Assembly: GCA_009602735.1 (NCBI GenBank)
Contig: WELA01003517.1
Coordinates: forward strand, 664,575-728,574
Direction: 5' to 3'
DNA from: Mesotaenium endlicherianum
Taxonomy: Eukaryota; Streptophyta; Zygnematophyceae; Zygnematales; Mesotaeniaceae
Length of the DNA stretch: 64,000 nt
Below, one piece after another: positions 31,306 to 44,285 of this stretch (positions are counted from its first letter, which is position 1; each line of letters starts with the position of its first letter). A model generated the notes under the pieces. The model searched no databases. It saw only the letters and a list, made by a program, of their open reading frames with translations, and was not told the origin of the DNA. The translations under genes were made by a program, and so were the position numbers.

Positions 31306-34300
31306 TCAATATTTCCTCTTTCTTGTTCTTGCAGGCTGCCTCCAAGGGGTCTTCTGCTGCTTCTTGATGGTGGCAGGCTGCCTCCCTGAAGTCTTCGGGC
31401 TTCTAGTAGAGAGACTTGGGGCTGGTCCAAGATGGGGGTTGGCGGCATGGAAGCGCTTCAACTTTCTCTGAACTTTGTCAAGGTAGTGCGCCGCCACCCA
31501 ACTATTCTCCGAATCTGGATATCCTTTCCACTTGATCAAGTATTGCTGCTGTCTCCTGAAATTTCTCATAGCCACTATGTCTTCCACTTCGTACTCCAAA
31601 TGATCATCCACTATTGTTGGGGCTGGTGGGGTTGTCACACGTCCTGGGAACTTGTTGTCGGGTTGCACATATGGCTTGAAGAGGGAAGCGTGGAATACGG
31701 GGTCGATGTGCATAGTCTGGGGAAGTTCTAGCTTGAAAGCAACGGGGTTGACTTGCTGGATAATCTTGAAGGGTCCCAAATACTTGGGAGAGAACTTGCT
31801 GCCGGCAGGCCTGTTGTTCAGGGAAATGTTCTTGGATGATAGTAACACGTTGTCACCCACTCTGTACGTAATTTCTCTTCTGGATCTGTTCGCCACTCTT
31901 GCTTGAGCATCTTGCGCGTGTTGTAGAGCTTTCTTCGCTGCTGTAAGGGCTGCTTCTAATGTCTCCATAAAATCTGTGGCTGCAGGTACTTCATCATGGC
32001 CAGCCGTGAAGCTCAGTGGCGTGGTCGGATGGAAGCCATAGTTGAGGAAGAATGGGGACTCTTGGGTAGAGGCCTGCGTAGTGTTGTTGTAGGCAAACTC
32101 GAGGGGGGTCAAGTACATGTCCCAGTCTTGCTCGAGGGTAGACACGTAGGCCTTTAGAGAGGTCTTTAGGGTACGATTCATACGCTCGGTTTGCCCATCT
32201 GATTGTGGGTGGTAGGCAGTAGACATATCCAGCGATGTACCCAAGTTCTTGAAGAGATTTTTCCAGAAATGGCTTGTGAATCTTGGATCTCTATCTGACA
32301 CAATTCTTGATGGTAGTCCATGGAGTCGGAAGATGTTGTCAAAGATGAGTCTTGCAAGTTGTGGTGCTGTAGCCTTAGTCGTCGTGGGAATAAAATGAGC
32401 CATCTTGGTAAGTCTGTCCACCGCCGTGAGTATTGCATTATGGCCTCGAGGTGTCACGGGCAAGTCCACGATAAGGTCCATTGAGATGTCCGTCCATTGT
32501 CTTTCGGGGATTGGTAGTGGTTGGAGGAGTCCTCCCGCCTTTTGCGATGATGGCTTGATTCTTTGGCATGTGTCACAGCTCCTGCAGTACTCCTTGACTT
32601 GCTTAGACATGCCTGGCCAACAATAAGTCCTAGCTAGAACGCCCGTGGTCCTTAGGATTCCAAAGTGTCCTCCAAGAGGGTTGTCGTGTGCTTCTCGTAG
32701 AAGCAAGAGCCGGAGGTCTAAGTCATTAGGAACACATCTCTGGCCCGTATCTTGCCTCACCCAATAATTGCCTTCTTGCTTCTTGCATGGGTCCAAGGCT
32801 GCTTCTCCGTTCTTGTAGTAAGGGTCTCTTTCATAGGCGGCTGAAAATCGAGCTTCCAGATCTGTCTTCAGGGATACCATCACTGCATTTAATTGCAGTC
32901 TTGAGAGGGGGTCAGCCGGGTTTGTCTTGCCGGGCTGGTACTGAATCGTGATGTTGTATTGTTGCAAGTATCCGCTCCATCTTGCTTGTCTCCTTGAGAG
33001 ATACGGCTGCGTTTGGAGGTGCTTTAACGCCTCGTGGTCCGTGGTGACCAGTACTTTGCGTCCTTCAACGTAGCAGCGCCAAACCTTCAAGGCATGTACA
33101 ATCGCCAATGCCTCTCGCTCCGTGGTTGTATAATTTTGCTCGGCTGGATTTAGCTTCCTTGACTCGTAGGCGATGGGCTGCAGTCCCTTGCCTTGGTCTT
33201 GAAGCAGGATTGCTCCTATTGCATAGGAAGATGCATCGGTGATGACGTGGAAGGGCCAATCTGGGTTTGGACTTGGGAGTGTGAGCACCGGGGATGTGGT
33301 CAATCTTCGCTTTAACTCTTGAAATGCCTCTTCCTCTTTCTCGGTCCATGTATATAGCCTGTCCTTCTTGAGTAGATCTGTCAGGGGGGCTGCTATGTGC
33401 GAGAAGCCTTGGATGAATTTTCTGTACCAATTGGCAAATCCCAAGAATGACTGGAGTTCTTTCTTGGTCGTGGGGGTTGGCCATTCCTCCACCACCGTGG
33501 TCTTCTTGGGGTCCATCTTGATGCCATCAGCAGTCACGTGGAGACCTAGGAACTCCACTTCTTGTTTGGCAAACTCGCACTTTGACTCCTTCGCAAATAG
33601 CTTGTTTTGCTTCAATACTTCAAGGACTTCTTTCAAGTGTCTCGCATGCTCTTCAAGGGTCTTGCTGTAGATAAGGATGTCATCGATGAATACCACCACA
33701 AATCTGTCCAACATGGGCTGAAATATGGTGTTCATCATAGTCATGAAAGTTGCTGGCGCGTTGGTGAGTCCAAATGGCAGGACCATGAACTCAAAATGTC
33801 CATATCTTGTCCTGAATGCCGTCTTCTCTATGTCCGGTTCTGCGATGCGAATCTGGTGGTAGCCGCTCCGTAAGTCAATCTTCGTGAAGTACTTGGCTCC
33901 AACCAGCCGGTCCATGAGCTCATCCATGCGCGGCAGCGGGTATCGATTCTTGATGGTGATCTTGTTGAGGGCGCGATAGTCCACACACATCCTCAAGGTA
34001 CCATCTTTCTTCTTGACAAATAGCACCGGGGCTCCAAATGGCGACTTGCTAGGTCGAATGAAGCCATGCTCCAGTAGCTCCTTGATTTGCTTCTTGACTT
34101 CGTCTAGCTCCGTGTATGACATTTTGAACGTAGGCCGAGAGATGGGCTTGCTTCCGGGCTCCAACTCTATCTTGTGGTCTACGAATCTTTTGGGGGGTAG
34201 GCCCTTGGGCAATTCCGGGGAGAACACTTCTTTGTAGTCCTCTAAGACTTCTTGTATCTCCTTGGGAACGGGGCTGCCTTCTTGACTCTCGATGTCTTTC

Positions 34301-34971
34301 TTGATGTCTTTTGGCGTGATCAAGGCCAAAAGAAGCTCGTGTCCCTTCCTCACAAGTCTCTTGAGTTGGAGGGCGGACAATAGTATCTCGTGTGCCGGCT
34401 TCTGGATGTCTTGGGTCTGGATATTCTGGATTGCGCGCAAAATACAGATTCTTGAAGTGATGTCATTCTTGATCTTGATAGTACCGGTCCTCCAATCAAC
34501 TTGGGGGTTGTGCTTGGTCAACCAAGGCGTCCCTAGGATGACGTCGTACTTGCCCAATTGCATGGGGGAGAACACTACTCTATCCTTGAAGGACTTGATA
34601 GAGAGTGCCAAGGGGTACGTCTTCTTGGAAGGGGTAGTATAGGAGAATCCATCGGGCATCATAATCTCCTCGTCGTGGTCAAGAGTTCGCATAGTAATAC
34701 CGTGCTTGGTGGCAAAATCTGCAGCAATGAAGTTGCCTTGAGCTCCGCTATCCACCAAGATGTGGACCTTCTCTCCTCCAAGGTAACCTCTCAAACTCAT
34801 TGGGGCTGGAACGTCGTCTTCAACGGGGGTCTCCACCTCACTTGGCGTGTTGCCTTCTCGTGAAGTGGGTCTTGGGGTGGTAGGCTCCTGGCCTACCGGC
34901 GCTGTCCGTTTTTTGACAACTTTTTGGGGCATGAAAGTGCACGATGGCCCTTTTCCTTGCAATAAAAGCAT
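31306..34971 (-). CDS. Gypsy-3 Pol polyprotein with chromodomain
   Basis: One frame of 1,221 residues. Its start overlaps the end of gag by 79 nt in another frame, an arrangement this family uses with translational frameshifting. Order: protease ([18 protein letters not shown]), RT ([34 protein letters not shown]), RNase H ([17 protein letters not shown]), integrase zinc finger ([27 protein letters not shown]), integrase core ([35 protein letters not shown]), GPY/F-like segment ([12 protein letters not shown]), chromodomain ([39 protein letters not shown]) and a short basic tail. Confidence 0.95.
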   Translation of the reverse strand: MLLLQGKGPSCTFMPQKVVKKRTAPVGQEPTTPRPTSREGNTPSEVETPVEDDVPAPMSLRGYLGGEKVHILVDSGAQGNFIAADFATKHGITMRTLDHDEEIMMPDGFSYTTPSKKTYPLALSIKSFKDRVVFSPMQLGKYDVILGTPWLTKHNPQVDWRTGTIKIKNDITSRICILRAIQNIQTQDIQKPAHEILLSALQLKRLVRKGHELLLALITPKDIKKDIESQEGSPVPKEIQEVLEDYKEVFSPELPKGLPPKRFVDHKIELEPGSKPISRPTFKMSYTELDEVKKQIKELLEHGFIRPSKSPFGAPVLFVKKKDGTLRMCVDYRALNKITIKNRYPLPRMDELMDRLVGAKYFTKIDLRSGYHQIRIAEPDIEKTAFRTRYGHFEFMVLPFGLTNAPATFMTMMNTIFQPMLDRFVVVFIDDILIYSKTLEEHARHLKEVLEVLKQNKLFAKESKCEFAKQEVEFLGLHVTADGIKMDPKKTTVVEEWPTPTTKKELQSFLGFANWYRKFIQGFSHIAAPLTDLLKKDRLYTWTEKEEEAFQELKRRLTTSPVLTLPSPNPDWPFHVITDASSYAIGAILLQDQGKGLQPIAYESRKLNPAEQNYTTTEREALAIVHALKVWRCYVEGRKVLVTTDHEALKHLQTQPYLSRRQARWSGYLQQYNITIQYQPGKTNPADPLSRLQLNAVMVSLKTDLEARFSAAYERDPYYKNGEAALDPCKKQEGNYWVRQDTGQRCVPNDLDLRLLLLREAHDNPLGGHFGILRTTGVLARTYCWPGMSKQVKEYCRSCDTCQRIKPSSQKAGGLLQPLPIPERQWTDISMDLIVDLPVTPRGHNAILTAVDRLTKMAHFIPTTTKATAPQLARLIFDNIFRLHGLPSRIVSDRDPRFTSHFWKNLFKNLGTSLDMSTAYHPQSDGQTERMNRTLKTSLKAYVSTLEQDWDMYLTPLEFAYNNTTQASTQESPFFLNYGFHPTTPLSFTAGHDEVPAATDFMETLEAALTAAKKALQHAQDAQARVANRSRREITYRVGDNVLLSSKNISLNNRPAGSKFSPKYLGPFKIIQQVNPVAFKLELPQTMHIDPVFHASLFKPYVQPDNKFPGRVTTPPAPTIVDDHLEYEVEDIVAMRNFRRQQQYLIKWKGYPDSENSWVAAHYLDKVQRKLKRFHAANPHLGPAPSLSTRSPKTSGRQPATIKKQQKTPWRQPARTRKRKY

Positions 34972-36173
34972 AGTCCAGCCGTCATGAGAGCTTCTTTTTC
35001 AGCCGGGGAGAGTCTTGCTTTCACTCCTTGCTGGTTTCTTGCATCATAAGTGTCATTGGAGGGTCTTCCACTCTTCCGGGCAGCCGCGGGGTCCCTTTTA
35101 ATAACTCCGATTTCCATGGGTGTGGGTCCAGATTCGGATGTGGAAGGGGCTGCGTACACCCGCGTCGTCGGTACCCGTGAAGATGAAGGCACGGAGTGCT
35201 TGAAATCCAAGGTATCCACCTTTTGGGCCACTTCAATGATCTTTGAGAAGTCCGTCAAGTCGCGTAACTCCACTTCCTTTGCCACCTTGGGTTTGAGGCC
35301 AAAGATGTAGCGGTCAATCTTCTCCTCGAGAGACATGTTGGGGATCTCAAGAGTGAGGGCGTGAAATCTGGATGTATACTCTTGAACGGACGTCGTTTGC
35401 TTGAGATGGTGGAGCTTTCCTCGGGCAATCTTCTCCGCATTGATGGGCATGAATTGCTTCTTGAGGGCCTCACGAAAATCTGCCCATCTTGCATATGATG
35501 GTGGGGGCTCTTGGCCGAGCATGGGGTGCGCCATAGCTTGATATATAGCCGCTTGATAGTTACGCCACCATGATGTTGCTGCTCCTCTAAGTAAGGTAAC
35601 GGCAAAGGGAACGTAGTCCTCCTCGGGTACTTCAAGGAATGCGAGGTACGTCTCCACTTGGTAGAGCCATAAATTCAGGTTGGCACCTTTCCCGGGGTTG
35701 AAAGTGTCGGGTTTGCCGGGCTTGATGAGTTTCCTTGCTCTCGTTGGCTCTTGTGGAGGCGCTTGAGCCGGGGCTGGATTTTGAGCATTGCTCGCAATAG
35801 GGGCAACCATGGCAGCCATAGCTTCTCTTGACGCTTGCACGGTTGCTTCATAGGTGGCCAAGCCCACTTGGTTGTGGACGGTCATTAGGAAGGCTGCCCA
35901 CTCATTTGCGGGAACTCCTTGTGGTGGGGTCAACTTTGCTATAGCGGCTGCCACGGGATTTGACGGTGCTCCTCCTTGTGGTGCTTCTTGTTGTTGGAGA
36001 TTTCCTTGAGTAGGCTCTCCCATCGACGCTGGAGGAGGGTGTGCTCCTCCTTGTGGTGCTTCTTGTTGTTGCAGATTTTCTTGAGTGGGCTCTCCCATCG
36101 GCGCTGGAGGAGGGTGTCTTGGAGAGGAAGGGCTTCCTTCGAAAGCTTGCTGTTGGTCTTGAGGATCGGCCAT
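34893..36173 (-). CDS. Gypsy-3 Gag
   Basis: 426 residues. A Pro/Gln-rich N-terminus contains a duplicated segment ([17 protein letters not shown] and [17 protein letters not shown]). A capsid-like domain follows ([39 protein letters not shown]), then a CCHC knuckle ([14 protein letters not shown]) near the C-terminus. The start lies 24 bp inside the primer-binding site. Confidence 0.92.
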   Translation of the reverse strand: MADPQDQQQAFEGSPSSPRHPPPAPMGEPTQENLQQQEAPQGGAHPPPASMGEPTQGNLQQQEAPQGGAPSNPVAAAIAKLTPPQGVPANEWAAFLMTVHNQVGLATYEATVQASREAMAAMVAPIASNAQNPAPAQAPPQEPTRARKLIKPGKPDTFNPGKGANLNLWLYQVETYLAFLEVPEEDYVPFAVTLLRGAATSWWRNYQAAIYQAMAHPMLGQEPPPSYARWADFREALKKQFMPINAEKIARGKLHHLKQTTSVQEYTSRFHALTLEIPNMSLEEKIDRYIFGLKPKVAKEVELRDLTDFSKIIEVAQKVDTLDFKHSVPSSSRVPTTRVYAAPSTSESGPTPMEIGVIKRDPAAARKSGRPSNDTYDARNQQGVKARLSPAEKEALMTAGLCFYCKEKGHRALSCPKKLSKNGQRR

Positions 36174-36210
36174 CTTCTTGTGCTACCAAAGTGCCTAGCT
36201 CCGATACCAC

Positions 36211-36713
36211 TGTAGTGAAACAGATAGATAAAGTACTTAGTAAAACAGAATACTTTATCTATTCAAGACAAGGATCTTTGAACACAAGTGGTAGCTTCTT
36301 GAAAGAGAGATGGCTTCTTGAAAGTTAATATATTTCTGGATTTTGGCAAGTACAAGAGTGATTCTGGAATGTCTTTCTATGTTCTAGCTCTTGTTTATAT
36401 ACTTGCTACATAAGTAATTTCTAGGAAGGTGTATGTTGATGTGTTGGCACCCAACACATCCCAAAACTTGCCACCTCTTTCTAGAATAATGTACACATGT
36501 CCTTTTGACCTAAAAATGGCACATCTGACTTTTGCCACATGGAGTTCTTCTAGGTCTTTCCTCTAACTTCGAAAATCCCTTGGAAGGTTCAAAGGACATG
36601 AACCAAGTTACTAGAGTACCTATTCACACTTGACTCCACACAATACTACTCCAAATATATTTGAAAACATTAAAATATATGCGAACTAATATATAATAAC
36701 TCAAATCACTACA
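36211..36713 (-). repeat. Gypsy-3 right (5') LTR
   Basis: 503-bp direct repeat of 30,039-30,536; the adjacent CCAAG is the target duplication. Confidence 0.93.
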
Positions 36714-36718
36714 CCAAG

Positions 36719-39700
36719 TCCTCTAGCGTAGCACGCGTGTCACAGTTGGTTACGCCGCGTATATTGACTCTCCATTACTGCTTCGCTCTCGCGGTGGTGT
36801 TGGTGTTGGCTGGTGTGGTGGGTGCTGATGGTGTGCAGCACGCTTCGGACGGGGGGAGCGTATTTTTGTAACGTTTAAAAGGAACCCACTAACCCGGGGG
36901 CGGGTGAGCTAGTCATGTGCGACCGGGGAGGAGGTTAGACTGAGGGCAAGTTCGACGAGAGGGGTCTTCTGGAACTGTTTCTCGTGGTGCTGTTATGCCT
37001 CTTCCCGCAGATCTCGGACCCGTGCATTTAAGCGAAAGCTCATTACGCCGCGCCACTTGTCCGTGCGTGCGTGCGCTCTCCTGCCTGCCAGCCGGGCGGG
37101 AGGGCGCACGTGCTCATGGACAGGTTGCACCCAACCCCGGCCCTTGTGCGTGTGGGGCTTTGCTGTCGGCTTCACGTCGACTGGCGGGTCTCATTTCTGC
37201 GCAAAGGCCAACAACTGCTGCCACTTGGCAGCACCCTTCATCTTTTCCTATTGCATCATTGTTGCTGTGCTGTGTTGTCTGCCTGCCTGTCTGTCCGTCT
37301 GCTCTTTGCCTATTTTCCTGCCTGCCTGCTTGCGTGTCTGGCTGCTTGCCTGCTTGCCTGCCTTCTTTTGGTCTTCCTGTCTGCCTGCCTGTCTGCCAGT
37401 ATGCAGTCTTTGCGTGTCTTACTGTCCTTGGCAGGCGGGCGTGGCATAGCCGAGAGCACCCCATGGAAGTGCAGTGGCTGGTCCCAAATAACAACAGTCC
37501 TCGCTGTCCTGAGGTAACCACTCCATGCCAGCCCACCCGCAACTGACTTGCGTGGCTGCTCCATTGTATAGACGTCTGCGAAATTTTTGGGTTGTGACCA
37601 GCTGCCTGTTCTTGTCTCTGATGGAAGGCGGCAGGCAAGGCATGAGAAAAGGCAGGCAGGGCGGCAGGAAGGTGGCCTGCTACAGTGTGTGTGTGTGTGT
37701 GTATAAATATGATTCCTTGTTTAGTCCTTGGCTGAAGGCAAGGCAGGAAGGAAGGGGGCGAGGGGGGNACTTGTATAATATGTGTCCAGGCAGCTTACTG
37801 TGAGACTGATTGACCCTAAAAACTCCTTCATCGTGACTGCAGATATGGACAGCTTCGGTACCGTCAAAGAGGTGAAGACATAGAGTTACATACACTTAGC
37901 TTGATCGTCAGAGCAGCACTGCCGTGATATGTGATACTAGAGACAGGTTCCAATTGACAAATTACTTTTTGTTGATAAATTTAGTGTAGTGATCTTTGAA
38001 TTGCAAAAGTAGCAGCACATACTCAATAGGCCGTAGAGGGGCACTGCATGCGCACATAAGCGTAGCACAAACTCCACAGTACATTCTGTTTTATTTTATT
38101 TTGGAAATATTGTGGTCCGATTGCATGGTGTCGTGCCTAACATTGTCGGTCCCTCGGCACGTGCGTAGCCTTCCAGCACGCGTGCCTTCGACCTGGTCGA
38201 TGTGTCGGTGGCCCTCTTCACGTGTGGGCAAACATGGTCGATCGACCTTTGCACGTGTGTCGGTGACAAGCCTTACCAGGGTTAACCCATCCCTGGGCTC
38301 CTGAACTTGCACCATGCAACCATGACCAACACTCAGAGCAACGTTCTCCTTCACCCAGCTCTCACCATCTGCTTATCCTAAGACTTAGCAGAAAATTTTA
38401 AAAATACTTGCCTTGTCTTAATTCCTCTTACAAGGACGAAAGTCTCTTACTTCCACATAGGCTTTATACCTTAAGGTTCTTGGGTTCACAGGCGAGCAAA
38501 TTGTAATTTGCAAAAATCACACTCTAAGCAGCTTAACATACAACGTCAAATTCAGAGAAAATCGCCCTTCAGGCTTTCGCTTAACTTTCACAAAGTTACA
38601 GCTTACAAAACTCTGAAACTACACGTCTATGGTGGCCTGGGTCAAGCTCTTCACTTAACACCGCACCTTAACAGCTCTTCACTGCCAGGCTAGGCTCACT
38701 CAGTTCTTCACTGAGAGCTTTATCTGTCAATACTACTCTTTCTCTTCGAGATGCAAATGCGACTTCTGAGAACTTGGAAACCAACACACAACTCACCATT
38801 TTAAGGCTGCTTCACACACACTTGTGGCGTTCGGCCGAATCTGTGCCAATCTCCTAGCAAATTCTATTCTGCAGTTCTCCTACTTTCAACAGTGAGATTC
38901 CCTCTTTGGGAACTCCTACAATCTTAACTTATCTATGATACACTGAGAAGAAACTTCAGCGTCGGCAGAAGCGTGGGGCCTCGGCTCTCCAATGGCCTTG
39001 GGAATTCCTTCTTCTTCTTCGCGCCCTTCTTCTCCTTCTGCTCCTTCTGCTCCTTCTGCTCCTTGGCAAAGGTGCGTGAGAGTGAATGACATGTCTCAGG
39101 CAAGATTCGTGCCTTTCGCAGGCACCACACAGCGTCATCTTTCGAGAATGCCGTGCTTAGTCACAAGGCTTAGCTGCATGTCGCTTCTGCCTAGCCATGC
39201 TCAACTCAAACTCGTAGTCACTTAGCATGCATGCACACCTCGTGACTGTCGCGCGTGGCTGCTTAGCTTCTCAGCTGGCAGTCACGCCTAATTGGCTCAT
39301 GGCTAAGAACTCCTGAGCGGCGTGTACAAGCAAATGCCACTTGCTCAAGATTCCCAACCGGGCGGCCGTAGCCTATCTTGGTATTGCGGCCATGACCTGG
39401 TTTAATCTGCCGGTCACACAGTACCTGACCTGGTACCTGCTGGGCGGCTCATCTCTGATCCCCAACTTCTAGCCTCACGGCTGTCTATGCTGTCAAAACC
39501 TCCCCCATTCCTGGGTGTGGGGCACATTGACATTGACCCCTTGCCAGTGGTCTCGACGCCGACATAACCGCTGACTGCGACGTAATCAGTCAAGTGGTCG
39601 GTGAGTCAACGTTGACTTTTCGTACTTGGATGGCCGTAGCTTGCGCTGCGCGTGCGACACCGTCAAACGGATAGTAGTTGCGACAATGGTGCCTGCGGGC

Positions 39701-41373
39701 ATGCATGCGTGGAGAGACAGGCCGCAGAGGCCCCTCTCCTCAAAGTGAAGTGCTAATGATAAATATATACCGCTAGACATCCTCGATTCGGTAGCACCTC
39801 CTTTCGACGAACAATTCCCCCAATCGAGTAGTTTACGCACTGCACTAGGTAGAGGCTGGCCAACCCACTCCACAAGCTCGGAGTGCCTCCCGTTAATTAG
39901 GACCCCGTTCTCACACGCCGTAGGGAATCCGATCTAGGACCCCGCTCCGACTACGAGACCACGTCGCCTTAGCCCGGAGACCACGTCGCCTTAGCCCTAA
40001 AATTCGATGTAGGTCCGAGACGTTAGCTATCATCCTCACCCTGTCTTATCAATATGTATGAGCATTTCACGTGTTGTGCTTCTTGCTGTGTGTGGATGCA
40101 TTGAGTGGGCTTTAGTGCTCCAAGGAACAGTTGCCTGCATGTCACATCATGCCGTCGCACAATGGCGGTGCCGCCCAACTACGTTTGAGGTGTTTCTGGG
40201 TTCGAATCCCGGGGCTGATATAAGTACAGCCATGAGTCATTTGCGTCTCTTTCCCTCTCCGTAGATGTTGCTTGATAGATGCTTTTTAAGAGTAGTGTTC
40301 TTTGTTTATGCTATTATTGTGGCTATCGAACAACTCATCGCAACCCACTTACACACGTGCATGTAGTTGCATGATTGCTCTTTCACTTACAAGATAAAGC
40401 ACTGGTATAATTGATCTCCCTTCCTAAATTGCCGTTTAAGCAAGAGTGGCCACGGAAATTAATATAGTGATAGTCAAAATGTGCTTCTTCGGAAAACACT
40501 GTTAAAGCAGAATAATTCTTTAGTGTGACAAAGAAGTAATTTCTCACGTACACTTGAAGGCTGAAAGGGATTAATGCTTAGTTGTTTCTATCAAACTTTG
40601 TGCCAGAACTTTGTTAGATTGGTCAGTTGCATACACCAGCTTCTTCTTGGTCTACTGTATTTACAAGCTACTAGTGGAACGCTACACCCACAACCCCTCT
40701 CCGCCAATGCAACAAAACATAGGGCTAAGGCTAGCCTGGAAGCAGCTGCTACAAAGAGGCCTGGCACTCGTCACCGCTCTCTCCAGCGTGGCTGGCCCAC
40801 GCAACACATGGGCAGAAGGGCTCTCATTGATCAAGTTCGACCCTTCGGCCACTCACAGTCTTTTTGTTTAGCTAAGTACATAGAAGTCCTGCGGCCGGGG
40901 CATGCAGGCTAACTTTGTACAGACAACTGTCTGCATGCTACACTCATATGCGGTTCAGCAGAATGGCAAATTTTTACATTAAATGTGCTACTTCGCATCT
41001 TACGGAGGCCTTTTCCAAGCTTTAATGATCACAACCTGTGTACTCCCCACTCACGGTACTCCTCTTGCAGTCAGTCCAATCTCTGCTGGTTCATCATTTC
41101 GTAGTCTCAGACACTAATTTGCAGGCTTTCACACTTGTGTACCATTCAGAGCATGTGTTATCAACATTTACACTCCAACTAATCTGCAGTTTTGTGCAAT
41201 AATTGTGATGATTGGACCGCCTCATATTGTCTATGGCACCTACCTGTACATAGGAAACTCGTGCATGTACCATGTTAATCTACCATTGGGACTCTCATAC
41301 ACTACACAAACCTCACGCGATTATTCCCACATGTGTGATATAGGACACTAATCCGCGTCTCTGCAAGCTGCGC
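36719..41373. other. Gene-poor spacer with simple repeats
   Basis: About 4.7 kb without a gene I can support. It contains a CTGCCTG/CTGTCTG-rich stretch (about 37,270-37,400), a (TG)n run (about 37,684-37,701), an unresolved base at 37,768, CTTCTGCTC repeats (about 39,010-39,066) and a directly repeated 21-bp segment, GAGACCACGTCGCCTTAGCC plus one base, at about 39,955 and 39,979. The 38.1-40.0 kb part is compositionally unlike its surroundings and could be an old non-coding transposon remnant, but I could not find its ends. Confidence 0.5.
40146..40220 (+). repeat. tRNA-like sequence, possible SINE head
   Basis: A perfect pol III B box (GGTTCGAATCC, 40,199-40,209) in a plausible T-arm is preceded about 40 bp upstream by an A-box-like TCGCACAATGG and a possible D-stem (GCAC/GTGC). 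The acceptor and anticodon stems do not pair well, so it is not a functional tRNA. A tRNA-derived SINE or tRNA pseudogene fits better. Confidence 0.35.
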
Positions 41374-44285
41374 CTACCACCTATTGGGATACGCCTCCCG
41401 GTACTGACGGTCTTCGTCCCTGTTGATCTGGGCAACAGTCGCGTCCTTCACCTTCACATTCAGCAGCTTCTTGGCAACCCTGTCTTTTGCGGTCGGCTTC
41501 TTCTTCAGCATGGCCGACAAGCTGGTGCCCTGCTGGCCCCGCCGGCTCCTTCGCCCCCCCGCAGCTGCAGCTGCCTCGCCCCCTTCCCCGCCGTCGATGC
41601 CGAGCATCTCCTCAAAGCCCTGGGCCGTGCCCGCAAGCGCGGAGCCTCTCAGGACGGCATCATTGTGCTCCCTCACTTCGCGCGCTCTCTGCCGCGAGGC
41701 CCCCCCGCCGCGCTGCCTCTTTCTCCGGGCCGCCTCCTCGTCCTCCCCCGCCCTCCGCCGCACGTTTGCCACTGCCTGCTTGGCAGCGCGTGCAAGCACT
41801 TCCTCCACGCTCTCCCCCTCGCAGCCAGTACCACGCGCCTCGCCCACGGCGCTCTTCTCGTGCTCGGTGTGCACTATGCCGCTGCCGCCTGGCCTGCTGG
41901 GAGCAGCCCCCCTTGCTGTTGCTGCAGCCCTGCGAGTGCTTGAGCTTGGCTGAGCTTCTACAGGCTGGCCCTTGGCGTCCCTGGGGACTATGGGGCCGTG
42001 CATGGGGCACTTGCGCAAGTCTCGGCGCTGGCAGAAGCCTCCGCTCTTGAGGGGAGCCCCGCAGGGCTGCCCCGGGTGCGTGCTGAGGGGCTGGTAGTAG
42101 CTGGCCTGCATGTGCATGTCGCGCACCATGTCAGCCGGCATGCACGCGTCGTGGTCCACCCTCCCCCAGTGGTTGTCCACCAGCAGCCCGCGTGCGTTGA
42201 CTGGCACATGCTCTTCTGCGCCCCAGTGGTCCAGGTGGGCTCCCCACGCGACAGCTGGCGCCTCCTGCATCAGCTTCTGCTTGAGCGCATCCGCCTCGGA
42301 GGCTTGCCCGCTGCTACGGCCAGGACCGCTTTCCCCTCCGCTGCCAGCTGGCGCAGCGCCTTGCCCTCGCTCCTCTCTCCCCCTGCCGCCGCCGTCCGCA
42401 GGCGTCGCATCTTCCAATGCCACATTAGCTCCGCCTGCTTCCACATCCAGCTCCCAAGCCTCTGCCAGGTCAGCACCGCCGCCAACGCCACCTGACTCGC
42501 CCAGAAGCGGTCCGCTTTCCCACTCGACATCCTCCATGGCGGCGTCGAGCTCGTCCTCCCCTCTGGAGCCACCCCCCCCAGGTCCCTCCTCCTCCGAAAG
42601 TGGGGGGAGGAGGCCCAGATCCTGGCACCTGGCGCACATGCGCTGCATCTCGTTCCGCAGGTCAATCACCTCCTTGAGCAGCGTGTCGCGCTCGGCCCTC
42701 TCGCTTTGCGGCGGCTCTGCGCGCGCGAGCACGTGCAGCCACTCCAGGACCGCAGGCAGGTGGCGCAGCACCAGCGGCCGGTGCAGCTCGCGCAGGCTCT
42801 CCAGCACCGCCGGATTTTCCGCCACTTCCCGCCCGGCCGCCTCCGCCGCCTCCGCCTGCCTCTCCGCCTCCCTCAGGCCCCTCAGCCCATACTCCTCCTC
42901 CTCCTCCTCCTCCTCATCTCCCTCACCCCCAAACATGTCTTGTGAGCTTGGGCAAGCGCCAACACCCGAGCTGGGTGCACCCATGGACACCTGGTGCTGA
43001 CCTAGCTGCTCGTCTCGCTCTCCACACACGCCACCGCCACCGGCAGCCGCCTCCGGCACTGCTCCGGCGCCACCTGGCGCCTCCCCAGCAGCCCCCGCGT
43101 CCCCCCCCGCCAGGGTGGGCCGCAGGATGTCGAAGCACTGCCGCATCTGCTCCAGGGAGGACAGCAGCTCCGCGCGTGCGTCGGGGTAGCTGGCGCGCAG
43201 CTTCTCGTACTTGGCGCGGTACAGGGCCTGCACGCGCGCCTGCCTCTCGCGGCGCCGCCGCTCCTCCTCCGCAGCCCTCTCCCTCAGCCCGGGGAACTGC
43301 AGGTGGAGCACGTGCCGCAGGTAGCGGTAGCCCAGGCGGACCTGCCGGTAGTGCTCCCCGAACGCGTCGTTCCACCGCTCCAGCGTCTCGATGGCCGTCT
43401 TGCGCAGGAGCTTCGCGCGGGCGGCGGGCGGCGGCAGCGGGAGGTCGGTGCGGTAGCCCACCGTGAGCTGCAGGAAGCTCTCCAGGGAGGGCGCAAGGAG
43501 CGCGCGGAAGGCGCGCGAGCGCATGAACAGCACGTCGGCCGTCAGCAGCGCCATGTACCGCACCTGGCAGCATGCCCCCCCCCCNGGAAGCGGTCGATGC
43601 GCTCGCGGCTCTTCGTGCTCCTGGCCTGGCCTCGCCCCCGGCCCACCCGCAGCACACCGCCACATGAACGAGCCCTTGCGTGTGAGGGAGAGGTGAAGGC
43701 AAAGGAGAAAGAGGGAGGGAACGAGACAGATAGAAATACAGCGCCTGTGCTACCCAGAGAGAGCCACAGATGTACCGTCACTACACTGCCCCTCTCCCCC
43801 CCACCCCTTCCCCATCCTCGACCCCGCAACTTGCCCGCCCGCAAGGCTTGTTCAGGTCAAACCAGCTACTGCTCAGCTCAAGTGCTGGTCCTCACCTGGG
43901 AATCGAAGCATGCCAGTGGTGCCCTAGGAGGCTGGGGCAAGAGCTGCAACGGCACCTGCGTGTGTGAACACCCTTCGTCTGACTGCATGACTCTGGTTAT
44001 GCTTCATGCAAAGATCCGTACCGTGCAAATCCGAATGTGCAAGTGTGGACCCCCGCCAACGACCTGCGTGTAACCAGACTTGTTGCAAGGGGGATATGGT
44101 TGTACCTGAGCATGATTCTTCACGAACTTCCCTTGCAGAAACTCGAATATGCTGCGGATGTTGTCGTCGGACTGACGACCAAAACTCTTGAGAGCCTTGA
44201 GCTTCCCTGCGTCAAGCTCCAACCCCGTGTTGCTCGTGATGGCATCTATGAGCTCGCTGACCTTCTCTCTGTCCCTAAAATCCAT
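41374..44285 (-). CDS. UVSSA: UV-stimulated scaffold protein A homologue
   Basis: Two exons (44,285-44,106 and 43,563-41,374), phase 0 at both sides, about 789 residues. The start is MDFRDREKVSELIDAITSNT; the junction gives HAQ-VRYMALLTADVLF, which matches the VHS-like N-terminal domain of UVSSA. Next come LPLPPPAARAKLLRKTAIET, ERWNDAFGEHY and YRYLRHVL. The C-terminal DUF2043 region has HWGRVDHDACMPADMV and a zinc-binding-like segment (CGAPLKSGGFCQRRDLRKCP, MHGPIVPRD) and ends KKLLNVKVKD. UVSSA recruits TFIIH to stalled RNA polymerase II and stabilises CSB in transcription-coupled repair. The middle is low-complexity and acidic (EEEEEEEE). A short additional intron near 42,950-43,010 is possible. 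An unresolved base lies at 43,585 in the intron. It shares a 536-bp divergent upstream region with RAP1. Confidence 0.85.

Larger units (their letters stand above)
30039..36713 (-). mobile_element. Gypsy-3: chromodomain Ty3/gypsy retrotransposon, looks whole
   Basis: A 6.7-kb element with LTRs of 498 and 503 bp (TGTAGTGAAACAG...ACTACA) and the 5-bp target duplication CCAAG (30,034-30,038 and 36,714-36,718). Read right to left it has a primer-binding site TGGTATCGGAGC (36,198-36,209), gag, one long pol frame overlapping gag, a G-rich polypurine tract at about 30,538-30,545 and the 3' LTR. By eye the LTRs differ by roughly eight to ten substitutions and two short indels, so it is the youngest-looking or nearly youngest element here. 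No breaks are apparent. From 30,546 to 31,305 lies the untranslated 3' region. Confidence 0.95.

Noticed and set aside
36995-37546. 183-codon plus-strand frame
   Set aside because: Dominated by CTGCCTG-type simple repeats (Leu/Pro/Cys strings) and overlapped by equally long frames in other phases.
38090-40020. Solo LTR or non-autonomous element
   Set aside because: Composition is suggestive but I could not find matching ends or a target duplication.
40146-40220. Functional tRNA gene
   Set aside because: Acceptor and anticodon stems do not pair properly despite a perfect B box.
41423-43466. Long antisense frames over UVSSA (e.g. 41,487-42,050 and 42,110-43,000)
   Set aside because: Shadows of a GC-rich coding exon; the minus-strand frame has clear UVSSA motifs.
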